Part shown: one piece after another, positions 1 to 11,699 of the stretch
How the letters are laid out: every line of letters starts with the position of its first letter
Position numbering within the stretch: the stretch's first letter is position 1
NCBI GenBank assembly: GCA_033064195.1
Contig: JARBJD010000053.1
Coordinates: forward strand, 248,001-312,000
From: Blattamonas nauphoetae
Lineage: Eukaryota > Preaxostyla > Oxymonadida
Length of the DNA: 64,000 bases
Direction of reading: 5' to 3'
The notes under the pieces: model-generated
The model's database searches: none
Told to the model about the DNA's origin: nothing
Seen by the model: only the letters and a program-made list of their open reading frames with translations
Translations under genes and position numbers: made by a program

Positions 1-159
1 ACCAGCCATCATTTGCTGAAAAGTCTGATTGCTTCGATCCAATGTGTTGGTTGAAAGCAGCATGCTGGTAACGCAAGCATTGTAAATGTGGCCACAACTT
101 CTGGACCAACGATACAGAACGAGCAGTATGGCGCTTCATTTCCCTTCAATTCATTTATT

Positions 160-2040
160 CCAATGTCTCTCGTCCTTTCTTTCCAGATCAATGGAGATAA
201 CAACTGCGAAGAATCGTACATGTTCGTCCAAGAGCCTTGCCAAGAAATCAAATCATATGAACATAAATTGACATGCCAGGAGGCTTTCACCTGCTTTGAA
301 CATTGTTTCTTTCATTTTATTTTTCTTAACTTCTTCTTTCACCTCTTGATATTGTCTCCCAGATCGTTCACACATACTGTTACTCCACACACTGCTATCG
401 ATCGATATCCTGTTGTTGCAAGGTGGCGTGATGATGTGGACTATGTTGCCGCAGGAATTTACTGCTTCCAACCATACTGTGTCACGGTAGAACCCAAACC
501 ACCAGCCAATCCTCTCATCTAACCTCTATTCTGTCTCCAATTCAATGATCTCGATTCAATTGGACTTTCAGGACGAAACTGCATGTTAAAAGGTTCAGGT
601 CATTGAAAACAATCTGAACTGGCTGACCACAACATTTCACTTTAAAGAAACAGAAATTACCTTCAATGAAGATGTATGGACTGGTGGAGGAAACATGGGA
701 CTATGTACAGAGTCCTTTGTGAAAGGACTGGAAGTCGGAAACATGGTGTTCAATGTCTACAAGGCAGATCACGTGAAAAGAACAAAGTCTGACCTTCCAT
801 TGCGCATTGTTTATGTGGGTCACGGTCTGGATCGAATTCCGTTGCTGATCAACAGTTATCCAACTTCGAATGAAGACATGTCTGTTCGCTCAACATTGAT
901 GCAGTTAGATGGATGCTTCACAATCAATCACTCTCTTTGACCATCATTGAACTAGCATACCAGCGATGGAACCCCACCGATCAGGCAGCCGAAATCATTG
1001 TAAAAAACTCCCAGAACACTGGTCAGAAGGAAGTTCAGATGAAGGCGAAGGGAGGTGAACAGCTCAGCTCTGATCTGACTGTTTACGATTTGGATCACAC
1101 TCATTACCACGCACGGTGTGATTTCTGATCAACTTAAAGTAATCACAAAACATCTCAACCTCAAAAATCGCTATTCTGAGTTGACAGAGATTACGGAAAC
1201 AATGACGAAGTCTCTCCTCTAAATACAACGCTGATTTCCTGTCCAACGCAAGAATCCACCTCAAAGAGTTGAATTGACCGAAAAAACCTGAAAAGGACAC
1301 AGTCCACGATCTCGTTGTGCTCGACCAGACTTTCTTCTACCCAACATCAGGTGGCCAAGACCACGACAATGGAAAGCTCACCCTTTTCTTAGCGAAGCCT
1401 GAAGGAAGTCGATTCGAAGGCTCCTTCGCTGAAATCCTCGCCGATCGCAGAGCAGCCGTGTTTGATGTGGTCGACGTTGGGAAGGCTGGGCATTGTGTCA
1501 CACACCAGATCGTCCCTGCCCTAACCGAGCAGCATATCCAGTTCATCGAGAGGAGCACGAACAGCTGACATACGAGCCACAAGTCAGACGGTCCTCGCGT
1601 GTGGCAGGCCTCAGCCAAAAAGACAGTCGTGCAGGCCCATCTGGACATCACCCACTTCGCTGCTCTGAAGGAAGAGGAAGTGGAGCAGATCGAAGACTAC
1701 GCCAACAAGCTGGTCACAGAGGAGCTGATGATCCGGAAGACACACATGAAGAAGGAGGATGCAGAGAGGCAGCACGGCTTCTCTCTCTACCAGGGCGGCG
1801 TTGTCCCTGGCCTCGACGTGCGTGTTGTGTCGATGCTCAAGCCAGCTCCAAAGACAAGACATCAGAACGACCATCTCGCAGCCTTCCACTCTGCCTGCCC
1901 GACTGTCCACGATGTACCAGAGGACGATGTAGTGGTGGGGGACGTCAAGGCGTGCTGTGGATTGCATCTGAATAATTCTGCCCAAGTCAGGTCCATTCGC
2001 ATCCTCTGCTCGAACTGTGGACTGTACTGGTTGAGATGTG
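160..2040 (+). pseudogene. Decayed archaeal-type alanyl-tRNA synthetase
   Basis: Relic of alanyl-tRNA synthetase, the enzyme that charges tRNA-Ala. Blocks in the correct order but in different frames match the archaeal-type enzyme: [11 protein letters not shown] (about 193-225), [12 protein letters not shown] and QPYC...PPANPL (about 402-520), NDLDSIGLSGRN (about 545-580), WTGGGNMG...VRGLEV-like FVKGLEVGN (about 677-745), LPLRIVYVGHGLDRI (about 796-840), VISDQLKVITKHLNLK (about 1121-1170), the editing-domain start LDQTFFYPTSGGQ (1320-1358), LDITHF...QGGVVPGLDVRV (about 1639-1830) and the metal-binding DVKACCGLH (about 1940-1967). Between them lie at least four frame changes and several stops, for example TGA at 1566. 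The HxxxH part of the editing site and the C-terminal domain are missing. Some gaps could be short introns (a TTTCCAG precedes 187), but introns cannot explain all breaks. The archaeal rather than bacterial or eukaryotic type follows from the [17 protein letters not shown] and QGGVVPG signatures. Confidence 0.85.
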
Positions 2041-2686
2041 TTGTTTCATTTGTTTCTCGAAGCGTCCAGCACCTTTTCTACGTTTTCATGTGCCAACCCA
2101 CCATTACCTATTCTTTTTATCATTCCCCACACACATCTATCTTTACCATTCTTGTTTTTAGTTAAACTAGTCAATCATAAGGAATCAACAAAACAAGTTG
2201 TGAGAAAAGGGGCAGATCATCAAAAAAAAGCAGTCGGTCGGTCGACGAGCAGTCGGACCGACCGCTGCCCATGCCTACTCCACGTCATCATTGTAACATT
2301 TTTAACAAAAGCTGCGTCCAATATTTAGTAAGGAAATGTGATCTCCCCATTGATTCGGGACTGATTCCCGATTCCCGTATTCCGGACTGACAGATTGAGA
2401 GACTGTTATTATTCCGAGTTCTGATTCGAGCACGCAGATGCACCATTCGTGGAAGAAAAAAGTGGAAATGGCGAAGCTCAACATGAAATTGTCACTTAAT
2501 GCCAGCGATCGCTCAGTTGAGTGAGATTTACATCAGAGTTTCCGAGTGTCCACAAAAAAATGAAATAAATGTCATACAATGAAGGGGAACAGAATAAGAG
2601 AGTCGAAGCAAATATATTATCGGGTGACTCGTAAATAAGAAGATGATTTGTGGTCGGAGATCCTTTACACATTTGTGAATCGGCGA
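2041..2686. other. Intergenic stretch between AlaRS relic and the next gene
   Basis: No coding signal I can support. It contains one copy of the dispersed 52-bp repeat (2226-2277); the rest is unique-looking sequence with several short A and T runs. Confidence 0.6.
2226..2277. repeat. Dispersed 52-bp repeat, copy 1
   Basis: Identical, base for base, to 31139-31190 and in the same orientation. It contains a perfect 9-bp hairpin (CGGTCGGTC at 2235-2243, GACCGACCG at 2256-2264, 12-nt loop) and ends with CTGCCCATGCCTA. The reverse complement of that end, TTAGGCATGGGCAG, opens a third, diverged copy near 29326. Probably the terminus of a mobile element family. Confidence 0.8.
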
Positions 2687-3655
2687 CTATTCCAGTATCT
2701 TGAAATTTTTTCGAGATTTGTTCTTTTCCTCAAAATACTTCCATTTTTCAGCCTCGTTCTTGAGGAGTACGTTGATGTGGTAGTCACTTTGTGAGCTGTG
2801 TCGTTCCTGGTCGGGGCAAACCGTCCTCAGTCGATTAAAAAGCTCGTTGAATTTTGGATCTTTTGGGTTGCGCAATTTGAAACTGAGCATGGCCGGTTGC
2901 AGTGTCTTAGAGTCGTTGATTCTTTGGCGGTCGAGAACCAAGTTGTCGATGTCGGGCCACATAATTGTTACCTTAATTGGCTTACCCAATTCGGTATTCG
3001 AACTCCTGGATTGGTAATCAGGAATCTTGTCGATGGTGCTGATCTGTTCAGAGTTCAACCAGGACAAAAGATCGTGATCAATGTTTTCAGCAAAGCTCTT
3101 GACAGTGAACGCGAAACTTTCGGAGTTCATTCTGATCGTGTGAACACAATCTCTGACTGGGATCATGCCAGAGCCGCTGACTTGGATGGCGTGAACGAAC
3201 AGATAAGGCTGGCCAGGCTTCACTTTGTCTGATGTATTCTCACGATGGACAGTCCGAGATTGCCGCGGGAAGGTGGGCGCAACTGCAGACGGGTTGTTCC
3301 AGGATGTTGGGAGTGGTGGCAGCGGAGGCAGTTTCGGGAGTTTAGTGAATGGAGCGGGTGGAGCGGCCGTTTTGGCGTTAAACTGTGACTGCACATCTTC
3401 GCCTCGGAAGAATGGAGAAGAATCCATCTCGTTATTTTCAATTCCGGATGTTGACAGAGATGAGGTGGCAATGGGGTCGTCATAACTCCCGAAACCAAAA
3501 AAGTCCATTGTTGAGTTGTCATCAGACCATCGTGGTGAGGGCACAAGATCATGGGTATCGTCGTATAATGAGAACGAATCAGTATCAAGATCGATAGAAG
3601 CAAACATCAGCCGAGTTGGAAAAAGGAGATGAAATGTGAAAAGATCTGAAACCAT
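2687..3655 (-). CDS. Protein of unknown function, 322 aa
   Basis: Unrecognised. One open frame ends in TAG at 2687. The N-terminal 90 residues are acidic and serine-rich, followed by a proline-rich stretch (PPAPFTKLPKLPPLPPLP, about residues 99-116). The C-terminal half (about 145-322) looks globular, with a hydrophobic/charged alternation beginning PGQPYLFVHAIQVSG and ending in a lysine-rich tail. The first ATG (3655) gives an N-terminus rich in F and L that could be a weak signal; the next ATG (3607, MFASIDLDTDSF) is an alternative and fits the acidic domain better. It lies head-to-head with receptor copy A. Low-complexity N-terminus plus folded C-terminus would fit a regulatory protein, but no family is visible. 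Confidence 0.55.
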   Translation of the reverse strand: MVSDLFTFHLLFPTRLMFASIDLDTDSFSLYDDTHDLVPSPRWSDDNSTMDFFGFGSYDDPIATSSLSTSGIENNEMDSSPFFRGEDVQSQFNAKTAAPPAPFTKLPKLPPLPPLPTSWNNPSAVAPTFPRQSRTVHRENTSDKVKPGQPYLFVHAIQVSGSGMIPVRDCVHTIRMNSESFAFTVKSFAENIDHDLLSWLNSEQISTIDKIPDYQSRSSNTELGKPIKVTIMWPDIDNLVLDRQRINDSKTLQPAMLSFKLRNPKDPKFNELFNRLRTVCPDQERHSSQSDYHINVLLKNEAEKWKYFEEKNKSRKNFKILE

Positions 3656-6600
3656 TAACTGTTAAATGAGGATTTTCGTGATGTTTGATCTCCTGATAAA
3701 ATTCACTGAGACACCTGAAGACCGGTGTAGGAGATATCTGAAAGAGATCTACAGGGTAGATCCTGTGAAGTGAATCGTTCTATATCGAACTTTCACACGT
3801 CACCCTCCTTGTTCAGACAAAATGTGCATCAGTTCATGAAATGAGACATAATTGATAAGAATATCGATCTTGATACTGAAGGAAATAGGATCTGTTCAAT
3901 CGCTGGCTCGACTGTCCGTTTTTCATCAAGCTCGATCACATCAAATGACGATTCATCTCCGTTCATAATCAGGACATCAGAAAACGATGAGCCAAAATTG
4001 GGATCAGTGATTATCCTATCGGATGTGACACACAACTCGAGAACCAACAATCTTGCCCCATTTGTTGATCTCGCCTTTCCACAGACAGATTCTGTGACTG
4101 TCCAAGCTGAATCGATCACTATCGTTGGAACGGATCTGATGCTGGACTCGAAGGACTTGATTGGAGGAACTGGCCCTCTCTTCTCGTTTGGCCTGTCAGA
4201 ACACGACTCCTCCTTGGCTACCTCTGGTTGTACACTACAGATGGAGACGAATCTCATCCAAACCCCTCTTGTGAACATGACATCGTCCTCTCCCTTCTCG
4301 CCAGGCCAGCAGCTGTTTGGGAGTGAAGTGTGTCAACGAGTGGCTAGCTGTTCCGTGTCACACAGCACGAACCACGACAGTGGGACAGGAATGATGTAGC
4401 CAAACTTGGGAGGGAGTCTGACGTGTCTGAACACCTCCTTCTCCTCGTGCATCCGCGAACGGAACACAAAAAAGGAATTCTCCTTCGAAAACCGCACCCA
4501 AGGATCTCGTCTGAACAACGTGACATCCGATGTGACTTCCGTCACCTTCACTCTCTGCACGTTCGACAGCATGACCGTCGCTGTTCATTTGGACTACAAC
4601 GGCGGGGGAGCGATCCTCCTTCACCAGACATCGTCGTCGCTCACAATCGACACGTGCTTCTTCAACAACTGCAGCTGCACTGGAGAGGACGACGACGGAG
4701 GAGCTGTCTCGTTTCGGAATTCAGCAGCAGATGGATTCCCATTCTCTGTCACTGACTCATCCTTTACGAACTGTTCCACTTACTTCTCTGTCCACATTTA
4801 TAACTGCGGAGGCGGGATCTTCTCCGAAAACACGACCTCCGCTACGTTGACCAGATGCTTCTTCGATAACTGTTTGGCAGAGAGGGACGGAGCTGTGTAT
4901 CTCCTCTCTGATTCTGTCACAATGTCAAATTGTGCCTTTGTTTCATGCTCAGCGTGGAATCGAGGTGGGGCGATCACCTTTCAAGCAGTGTCAACTGTGT
5001 CTCTCTCATTCACGCAGTTCAGAGGGTGCAACTCACAATACGAATTTGAAGCAAAAGATCTTTGTTTCGACCTGAATTCGTCGACCCAAATCACCTCTGA
5101 CATGATTCAGTTCTGTGACTCGACGTCAGGTGCACCGAATGTTTATTTCAGGCAAGATTACACATCCAAAAGCTCTCTTGTGCCGCAGATCGACACGACT
5201 CTCACCATCAAGTCCCTTGATGTCTCTTTTGATGAAACTGAAGCGACAGTGATTGTCGTGACGGGTGAAGCAATCAACGGAACGATGAGCGTGTTGCTGA
5301 ATGGGTCGAATGTTCCTCGAGTCGTTCATGTCGTGTTCGGAAGTGACGCAACAACGTCCAATGTCGGAACAGCGCTCGTCTCGTCTGGAGAGAATGGAAT
5401 TCTGCCAAAAGCCGACTATACTCCGCGAGAAGCGACAATCAAAGACTATTCAATTGGGATCTCCCTCAGACCTGTCATTTTCGACGCTTCTTCAACATTG
5501 GATGGATGGAACAAGACAGAGATTGTTGTGAGAGGAGCGATGCTTGAGGAAGGGAGTTATTGGATGCTGATTGTGAAAGGAGGACAAGAATGGAACATCA
5601 CACTGACTCGCTCAGACTCGACGACTCTTTCAGGAAGCGCACCTCTTTATCCATCGACAGCAAAAGACAGACTGGAATGGGAGACGGAATACGAAGTGAC
5701 TCGAGTTCTGTGGAAACCAGAAGGTGAACAGACAGAAACAGAAATCGAACTGATCGGAACAGTGAAGTTCACAACGCCAATGGAACCAGCTCGAATCGAA
5801 GGAGGAGGATGTTCGCTGAATGGAATGAAGAATGTGGCGATTGTTGAGCTGAGTGGGAGGGCGTTGTCGTCAGCAGGGAAGACAGTGGTGCTCTCAGGAT
5901 CATCTGGTTCGATCTCTTCGATTGGAAAGATCTTCAACGTGACATCGACGAAGTGTTTTGTGAACTTTCCGATTGGGGGGAGTGAGTCGAGCACGCATGT
6001 TGTGTTTGGAGGGAAATACAAATTATTGTCAGTTGGGTTAGGCTCGGCGTCGATTGCTGTGAACAGTGGAATCTTCATCGAAGTGCCTCATCCTCCAAAA
6101 ATCACCTCACTCACTCCTGAAACCGAGGTGAGCTCGTCCACTTTCATTCTTTCGGTTTCTGGTGAGTATCTGCCATCTGGTTCAACATTCACAGTGTCAT
6201 TGACATCAGGTCATTCTTTCGCAGTTTTATTCAGCTCGGCAAGTTCTGGAACATCAACAGTGAAAATTGGAGGAAGTGGACAGCTCCAATACAACAAAGT
6301 GTACACATTCGAATCGATCATTCGAAAAGAGGATGGAAAGGACGACGAACACATCCTGTTCACATCCTCAACATTCACAACACCACTCGGGCCGACTCTT
6401 TCTTCAGTTTTGTGTGACTTCCACTCAACCAATGGGAACATTCTGAATGTGTCGCTCTCGACAGAACGAATGCCTCTGGAAGACTTCACACTCACTCTGA
6501 ACACAACTGAAACGCCTTCGGAAACGATTTCTCTCACAATCACTTCCAGTGCACTCTCGGCTGGGTTCGTTCTGGTGGAAGTGTACAAACAAACAAACAC

Positions 6601-8260
6601 GCTGAAGTATGGAACAGAGTATTCAGTTTCTGAATTGACCAGTTCATCAGTTGTCGCTGTTGTCTCCGCACAGCCATTCTTCACTCCACCTGAACCCATC
6701 CGAATCACATCGGCAGAATGCTCGCTGGGAGCAGACCGAAACAAATCGGCACTTGTGACGCTGAAAGGAGTGAAGTTGGGAGGAGAGAAGTCGTTCAGTG
6801 TGACAGTTGAGAAGGTCAAAGAGACACCATCAAATGGCGAAGGGATTGTGTTGAGTGGGACACTCGCTGTTGATTCGTCATCTGCGACTCACACGCACTC
6901 TGTGACGATCTTTGGGAATACCAACAGTCCGCTGGCATTCGATACGAAATACTTGATCACTGAGTTCACAGTTGATGGAGAGGTGTCAGTTGTGGATGCT
7001 GATGTGACATTCTCTGTTCATACTGAACCAGCTCGTCTGACATTCCTGGATTCTGATGTTGTGTATTCTGCAGACGAAAAGGAAGCGACGGTCTCTGTTT
7101 CTGGGATTAAGATGTCAGGGGATTTCAATGTGACGCTGTCTATGAACTCGATTGCATCTAACAACGTGACAGTGATTGCCACGTTCGATGTGGATGGAAC
7201 TGGAGTGATGGGAGCTGTTCTGTTCGACTTGTCAGATCCCCCGATTGTTGATCTGTCGTACAACACGCGATACGAAGTGATTGATGTGAATCAGGGATCG
7301 ACACCGATTTTCTTCGAGAATGACTTGGTGTTCACAACAATTCCTTTCCCTCCTCGTCTGCTCTCCATCAGCTTGGGTGATTCTGCGTTGGGAATCGACT
7401 TTGTGAGATTGTCGTTCGATTGGATTGCTCTTCCAATCGACTCCTCCTTCGAACTGACGTTGGAATCTGTTCACTCTGATGAGACGACGCCTCATCAGAA
7501 AGTCTTGATTCTTGAAACGGATGGATCTGGAGACCTCGCGCCGCTTGAAGCTCAACTGTATCCGTTTGAGACCGAATCGGAAAAGAGAAAAAGTCAACTG
7601 GAATACGACTCGAAGTACAAAGTTGTGAACATCTCGAAGGGTTCTTCACCGATCCATTTTGAAGACCTCCCGACTCGAATCCAGACACCAATGGAACCTG
7701 CTCGCATTATACGCCTCGACAAAAGTCAACTGAATGCAAATCTTAGCCAATTGATAGTCCTTTTAGAAGGTAGGGCTCTCCTCTCTCGAACCGGAAAGGT
7801 GAGTCTAGCAGATGGAAGCACAAGATGGGAATCGTTGTCGGGAGTGTTTGTTGATAATGCCACGCACTGCAGAGCGGAGTTCGCGGTTGGAGAGGAAGAA
7901 AACTCAACCCACCTGAAATATGGAGAAGAATACACGCTGAAAGGAAGCTGGACAGAATCGAGTGGATTTCTTGTGGAAGATGGGATCAGCGTCATCGTTC
8001 CTCATCTTCCGAAGATCACACATCTGAAGTTCTCGTTCTCCAACACTCTACACACAAGCTGCTTGGTTACATTGACTGGAACAGATCTGATCGTTGGGAC
8101 TTATGAACTGACACTGAATACGAGCATCACACTGAAAGTGACATTCACGACATCAACGGAAGGAACATCAAACGAAGTTTCGATTGGAGAGAGTGGAATC
8201 CTGAAATACAATTCATTGTACACAATGACATCTCTCGAACCGACGAATGAGGATGATGGG

Positions 8261-8344
8261 GTATGTATAGAGACAGATCTGATTTTGTATACACACAGAT
8301 CTAAATTTGGTATACGCACAGATCTGCAGTATACACACAGATCT
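8261..8344. repeat. Four spaced copies of GTATACACACAGATCT
   Basis: Copies at 8261-8280 (diverged), 8287-8302, 8310-8325 (one change) and 8329-8344, spaced by 3-7 nt. They start exactly where homology of receptor copy A to copy B ends. Confidence 0.8.
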
Positions 8345-8415
8345 GTCAAAATGTTCATAATTTTCGACTATATCACTCATTTTTTATCTTATCTAGCTTC
8401 AAAACATAGTTAATG

Positions 8416-8658
8416 TCCATCTCCCTCCTTTAAACCAAAATTCTGTCTTTGTGTGAACGATGGAAGTGATCAACCCGTCAAGCCTAGGTTTCTCTCCATC
8501 TCTCGAAATATCGATATATACAACCTTTCGAATCCAAACTGTCAACTCACATGTCTCATCAAACTCATCCTCAATCTGCCTTCGACCTTGAATTGACGGA
8601 ATTGTTTTAATCGCAGCTCCCTCTCCCATGACAGATAAACTTCATATCCAAGACTGGA
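8416..8658. repeat. 243-bp direct repeat, left copy
   Basis: Appears identical over 243 bases to 9637-9879, starting TCCATCTCCCTCC and ending CCAAGACTGGA. The two are in direct orientation with starts 1221 bp apart. The repeat carries the coding-like stretch KPKFCLCVNDGSDQPVKPR. Confidence 0.85.
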
Positions 8659-9148
8659 TGCAGCATTTGAATAGTCTCCAAACAGCCCTGGTAAAGGCCG
8701 GATTCTATACCGAAACAATAGACTCACCATACCTTCGATCCGGAGTCGAAAGAACACAAGTCTTTCTGATCGTTCCGAAAGACGTATTCTCACGGATTCT
8801 CCGTCGAATATGAAGTGATCAATGACATATCTAGTGATACAATGGAATGTTGGCAAAGTTCGTTTAACCTGCTGTTCGAAGGGTTGAACTGATTTCTGAA
8901 CAGTTGAATCACATTCGCGTGAAGAACGTTTCAATATAGTCTGTCTCACATTTCACAATCATTATTTCATCTCTTTCTCCATCTTCAGCATATTGCACCA
9001 TGACAGTTTGGTGACTGCTTCACTGGACACCATTCGGTACAACTTACCGTGATGCCCTCCGTCAAGCCCAGAAGGATGTGGGACGAGGCCGGAACATTCT
9101 TTGAGAGTGTCCACTCTCATCTGTTTTTAGATATGTGCCAGACTCAAA

Positions 9149-9817
9149 ATGCAAAATCCGATCCCGCCAAATTACACAAAAGTATCATCGGTACATTCCC
9201 GTTTGGCCAAAAAAACAAGTCATACACTCTCACTTGGCACTTTGGATCAACCAATGAGGGATGCAAAATTGAAGCGTGTCGTTTTCTCATCACACCAAAA
9301 CAAGAAACTGGACAGAACGAAAAGACATCCGACGCAATCGTGGGCGTTCATCAGGCTTGATGATGACCTCGTACTTTCGAGATTGGAAGATGGAGGAAAT
9401 ATGTCGAGCGATAGAGACGATCTGAGTTCTCCACCACATGATCTCGAAAGCCAATTTTCCTCCCACTTTCAAAGCACTAGTTCATCCACAAGCGAACTAT
9501 CGTCATTTTTTGAGATGTATGAGGACCTTGTGGAGTCAATGAACTTCCTTACCATCAACTCCAACACACTTCCATCCAACCCATTTCCCCCTCCGATGGT
9601 TCGGATCCGCTCAACCAAATCGTCCCCACAGGCCACTCCATCTCCCTCCTTTAAACCAAAATTCTGTCTTTGTGTGAACGATGGAAGTGATCAACCCGTC
9701 AAGCCTAGGTTTCTCTCCATCTCTCGAAATATCGATATATACAACCTTTCGAATCCAAACTGTCAACTCACATGTCTCATCAAACTCATCCTCAATCTGC
9801 CTTCGACCTTGAATTGA
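9149..9817 (+). pseudogene. Gene fragment of unknown function inside the insert
   Basis: An open frame of about 222 codons with a serine-rich middle (SSHFQSTSSSTSELSSFFEMY) followed by FPPPMVRIRSTKSS and the block carried by the direct repeat (FCLCVNDGSDQPVKP ... NIDIYNLSNPNC). The same C-terminal block stands alone in the left repeat, so one of them is a duplicate. No start context or family was recognised, and upstream sequence reads as a different frame. Treated as remains of a gene dragged in with the insert. Confidence 0.3.
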
Positions 9818-9879
9818 CGGAATTGTTTTAATCGCAGCTCCCTCTCCCATGACAGATAAACTTCATATCCAAGACTGGA
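9637..9879. repeat. 243-bp direct repeat, right copy
   Basis: Partner of 8416-8658. Its right end (9879) lies at the junction where receptor homology resumes. Confidence 0.85.
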
Positions 9880-10764
9880 AGCATTCTTTTCGACCCCTCT
9901 CTCTCCTTCACAACAGGAGGCCGAATTGTGGAAGTGATTGTGTCGGAAGGAGGATCGAACAGAACAAGCGAATGTGGAACGTTCTCCACACCGTGCGGAT
10001 CGATTGCGATTGGATGGAAGTCAGGAACAGAAGGAGGATCGGATGAGGTCTTTGTGCATATTTACAAATCAGCGAGATTCGGAGATCAGATTGGGGTTGG
10101 ACAGAAGCGACTGGAAATGAGGGGTCTGTTGGAAGGAAAGAGTCGAGTGGTGGTGGATGATGATCTGCCGCTGGAAGGAAAGGAGGAGGGAGTTGTGGTT
10201 GTCACAGGAGGGTCAGTGCACTTGATGGAACTGACAATGTGCCTGAGACGCCCTTCGCTGATTGGAGAGAAGAAGGCAGGATATGTTGTGAGCGGGAATG
10301 GAGAGTGTGTGTTTGATGGGGTTAAAGTCGTGGAGAGTTGGGAGGGAGAGGGGGTTGGGATGGGAATGGTGTTGTGGTCGGGAGGATCACTCAAGCTGAC
10401 GAAGATTGAGATGAAGTCGATTTGGATAGAATCTGAAATGACACTTGTGAAATGCACTTCGAACACAACTGAAATGACACTGGAAATTAATGACTGTATA
10501 TTTATAGATGTGGAGACTCGAGACGCGGAACTTGTGACATTCTCGTCAACACTGGCATCGTCTCGATTTGAAATGGAAGGATGTATGTTCATTTCAACGA
10601 ATCGAAATGAAACAAAACAAAGAGGAGAGCGGATGGGAATGATTCTGGTTTCGACAAGCCAAGAACGAACAGAAATCAGGAAATGTGTGTTCTCCGATTG
10701 TGGGACACTGTGGTCAGGGAGTGGAGCGAGGAAGACGGGAGGAGTGCTGGTTGTTGAAATCTCG

Positions 10765-11699
10765 GGCATGGGTTCGGTATGTAGGGCCCGGTTCGGTTGG
10801 TAGGGCAAAGGTTCGGAATGTAGGGTCGAGTTCGGTATGTAGGGCACGGGGATGTTGTGAGACGAATTGTGTTTTCAAGGGTGGTGATGATGAAATTGCG
10901 GTCTCTTTTCACTTTTTGACTCAGATCGATTGATTTTCACACATTTTTCTCGAAAAGGGAGAGAGACACAAAGGACTGTGGAGTGAAAAGGACTTAATAT
11001 GAATCATTGCATCAAATTGGTGGAGATTTTCTGTCCAATGCTATCACTGCTTCCTTGTTGATTGGGACAATCATCTTTTGTGATTTCACATTTTTTGTGT
11101 TCCTAGTCATCATTCTTGTTCACAAAATGAGAATATCCTTAAAAGGAGATAAATAAGTTGCTTGCTCTGTGATAAAGCGATATGGAGTCAGATACAATGC
11201 CAAATCTGTGGACGAAAGATCGATCGTCGATTCTCCTCCGAGTATGGTGTACATCTCTTTTTAATATATTACGTTCCCTTCAAACTCACATAGTAGTTGT
11301 GAAATTTCAATAATTAAGATTGGGAAACTGAAATGAGAGAGAAAACAGATTTTTGACCCATCACAAAATTGTCTCGTTTTCATTTCTCAACACACATATA
11401 TTCGTTCGTTTAATATAGATCCTCCATTCAACCATCAATTGAAGGTGAATATTCGACGTTTGTTGTCTATATCTTCTCATACAAACAAAAAAGTGACAAA
11501 CTTTAATTCTGTAGGTTGATCCTCTCTTTCATCGAGTTTAAATTGATGTTGGCTGAAATTCTCAGATAGAACGTATATTAGATCGATTTACGTTGGGTGT
11601 ATATTTGTGCATTTTGGACTCATCAAGGAAGTTTGAAAAAGGAGAAAGACCTACATACCGAACTGGGCCCTACGTTCCGAACCCATGCCAAATCTCGAT
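10765..11699. mobile_element. 935-bp non-autonomous DNA transposon (MITE-like) with 8-bp target duplication
   Basis: Flanked by the perfect direct repeat AAATCTCG (10757-10764 and 11700-11707). The ends are inverted repeats of about 32 bp with three mismatches, both beginning GGCATGGGTTCGG. Inside the left end the motif TTCGGTATGTAGGG is repeated about four times at 19-20 bp spacing (10773-10845); about two units lie at the right end. The interior is AT-rich and has no open frame of note. Removing the element plus one 8-bp copy rejoins the host frame (VVEIS then INSRMER). An 8-bp duplication fits hAT or Merlin elements; the terminal bases do not settle which. Confidence 0.85.

Larger units (their letters stand above)
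8261..9881. other. Foreign insert inside receptor copy A
   Basis: A 1.6 kb block absent from copy B at the equivalent place. It carries the GTATACACACAGATCT array, a 243-bp direct repeat at both sides of a 978-bp middle, and fragments of an unrelated, decayed gene. One fragment at 8628-8813 reads TDKLHIQDW...KAGFYTETID then VFLIVPKD and continues after a frame change (8808) as EYEVINDISSDTMECW. No terminal inverted repeats or clear target duplication were found, so the mechanism (ectopic recombination, gene fragment capture) is unknown. Confidence 0.6.

Noticed and set aside
4397-4399. Alternative genetic code with TAG as a sense codon, as in some oxymonads
   Set aside because: TAA, TAG and TGA all terminate well-supported genes here (for example RCE1 TGA, EF-hand TAA, the 2687-3655 gene TAG), and conserved positions do not show TAA or TAG.
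8628-8813. Anoctamin-like N-terminal domain
   Set aside because: The resemblance of the short fragment (KAGFYTETID, VFLIVPKD) is too weak to name without a profile search.
10768-10850. Telomere-like repeats (TAGGG words)
   Set aside because: The TAGGG words belong to the 19-20 bp subterminal units of the transposon and do not form a continuous short-unit array.
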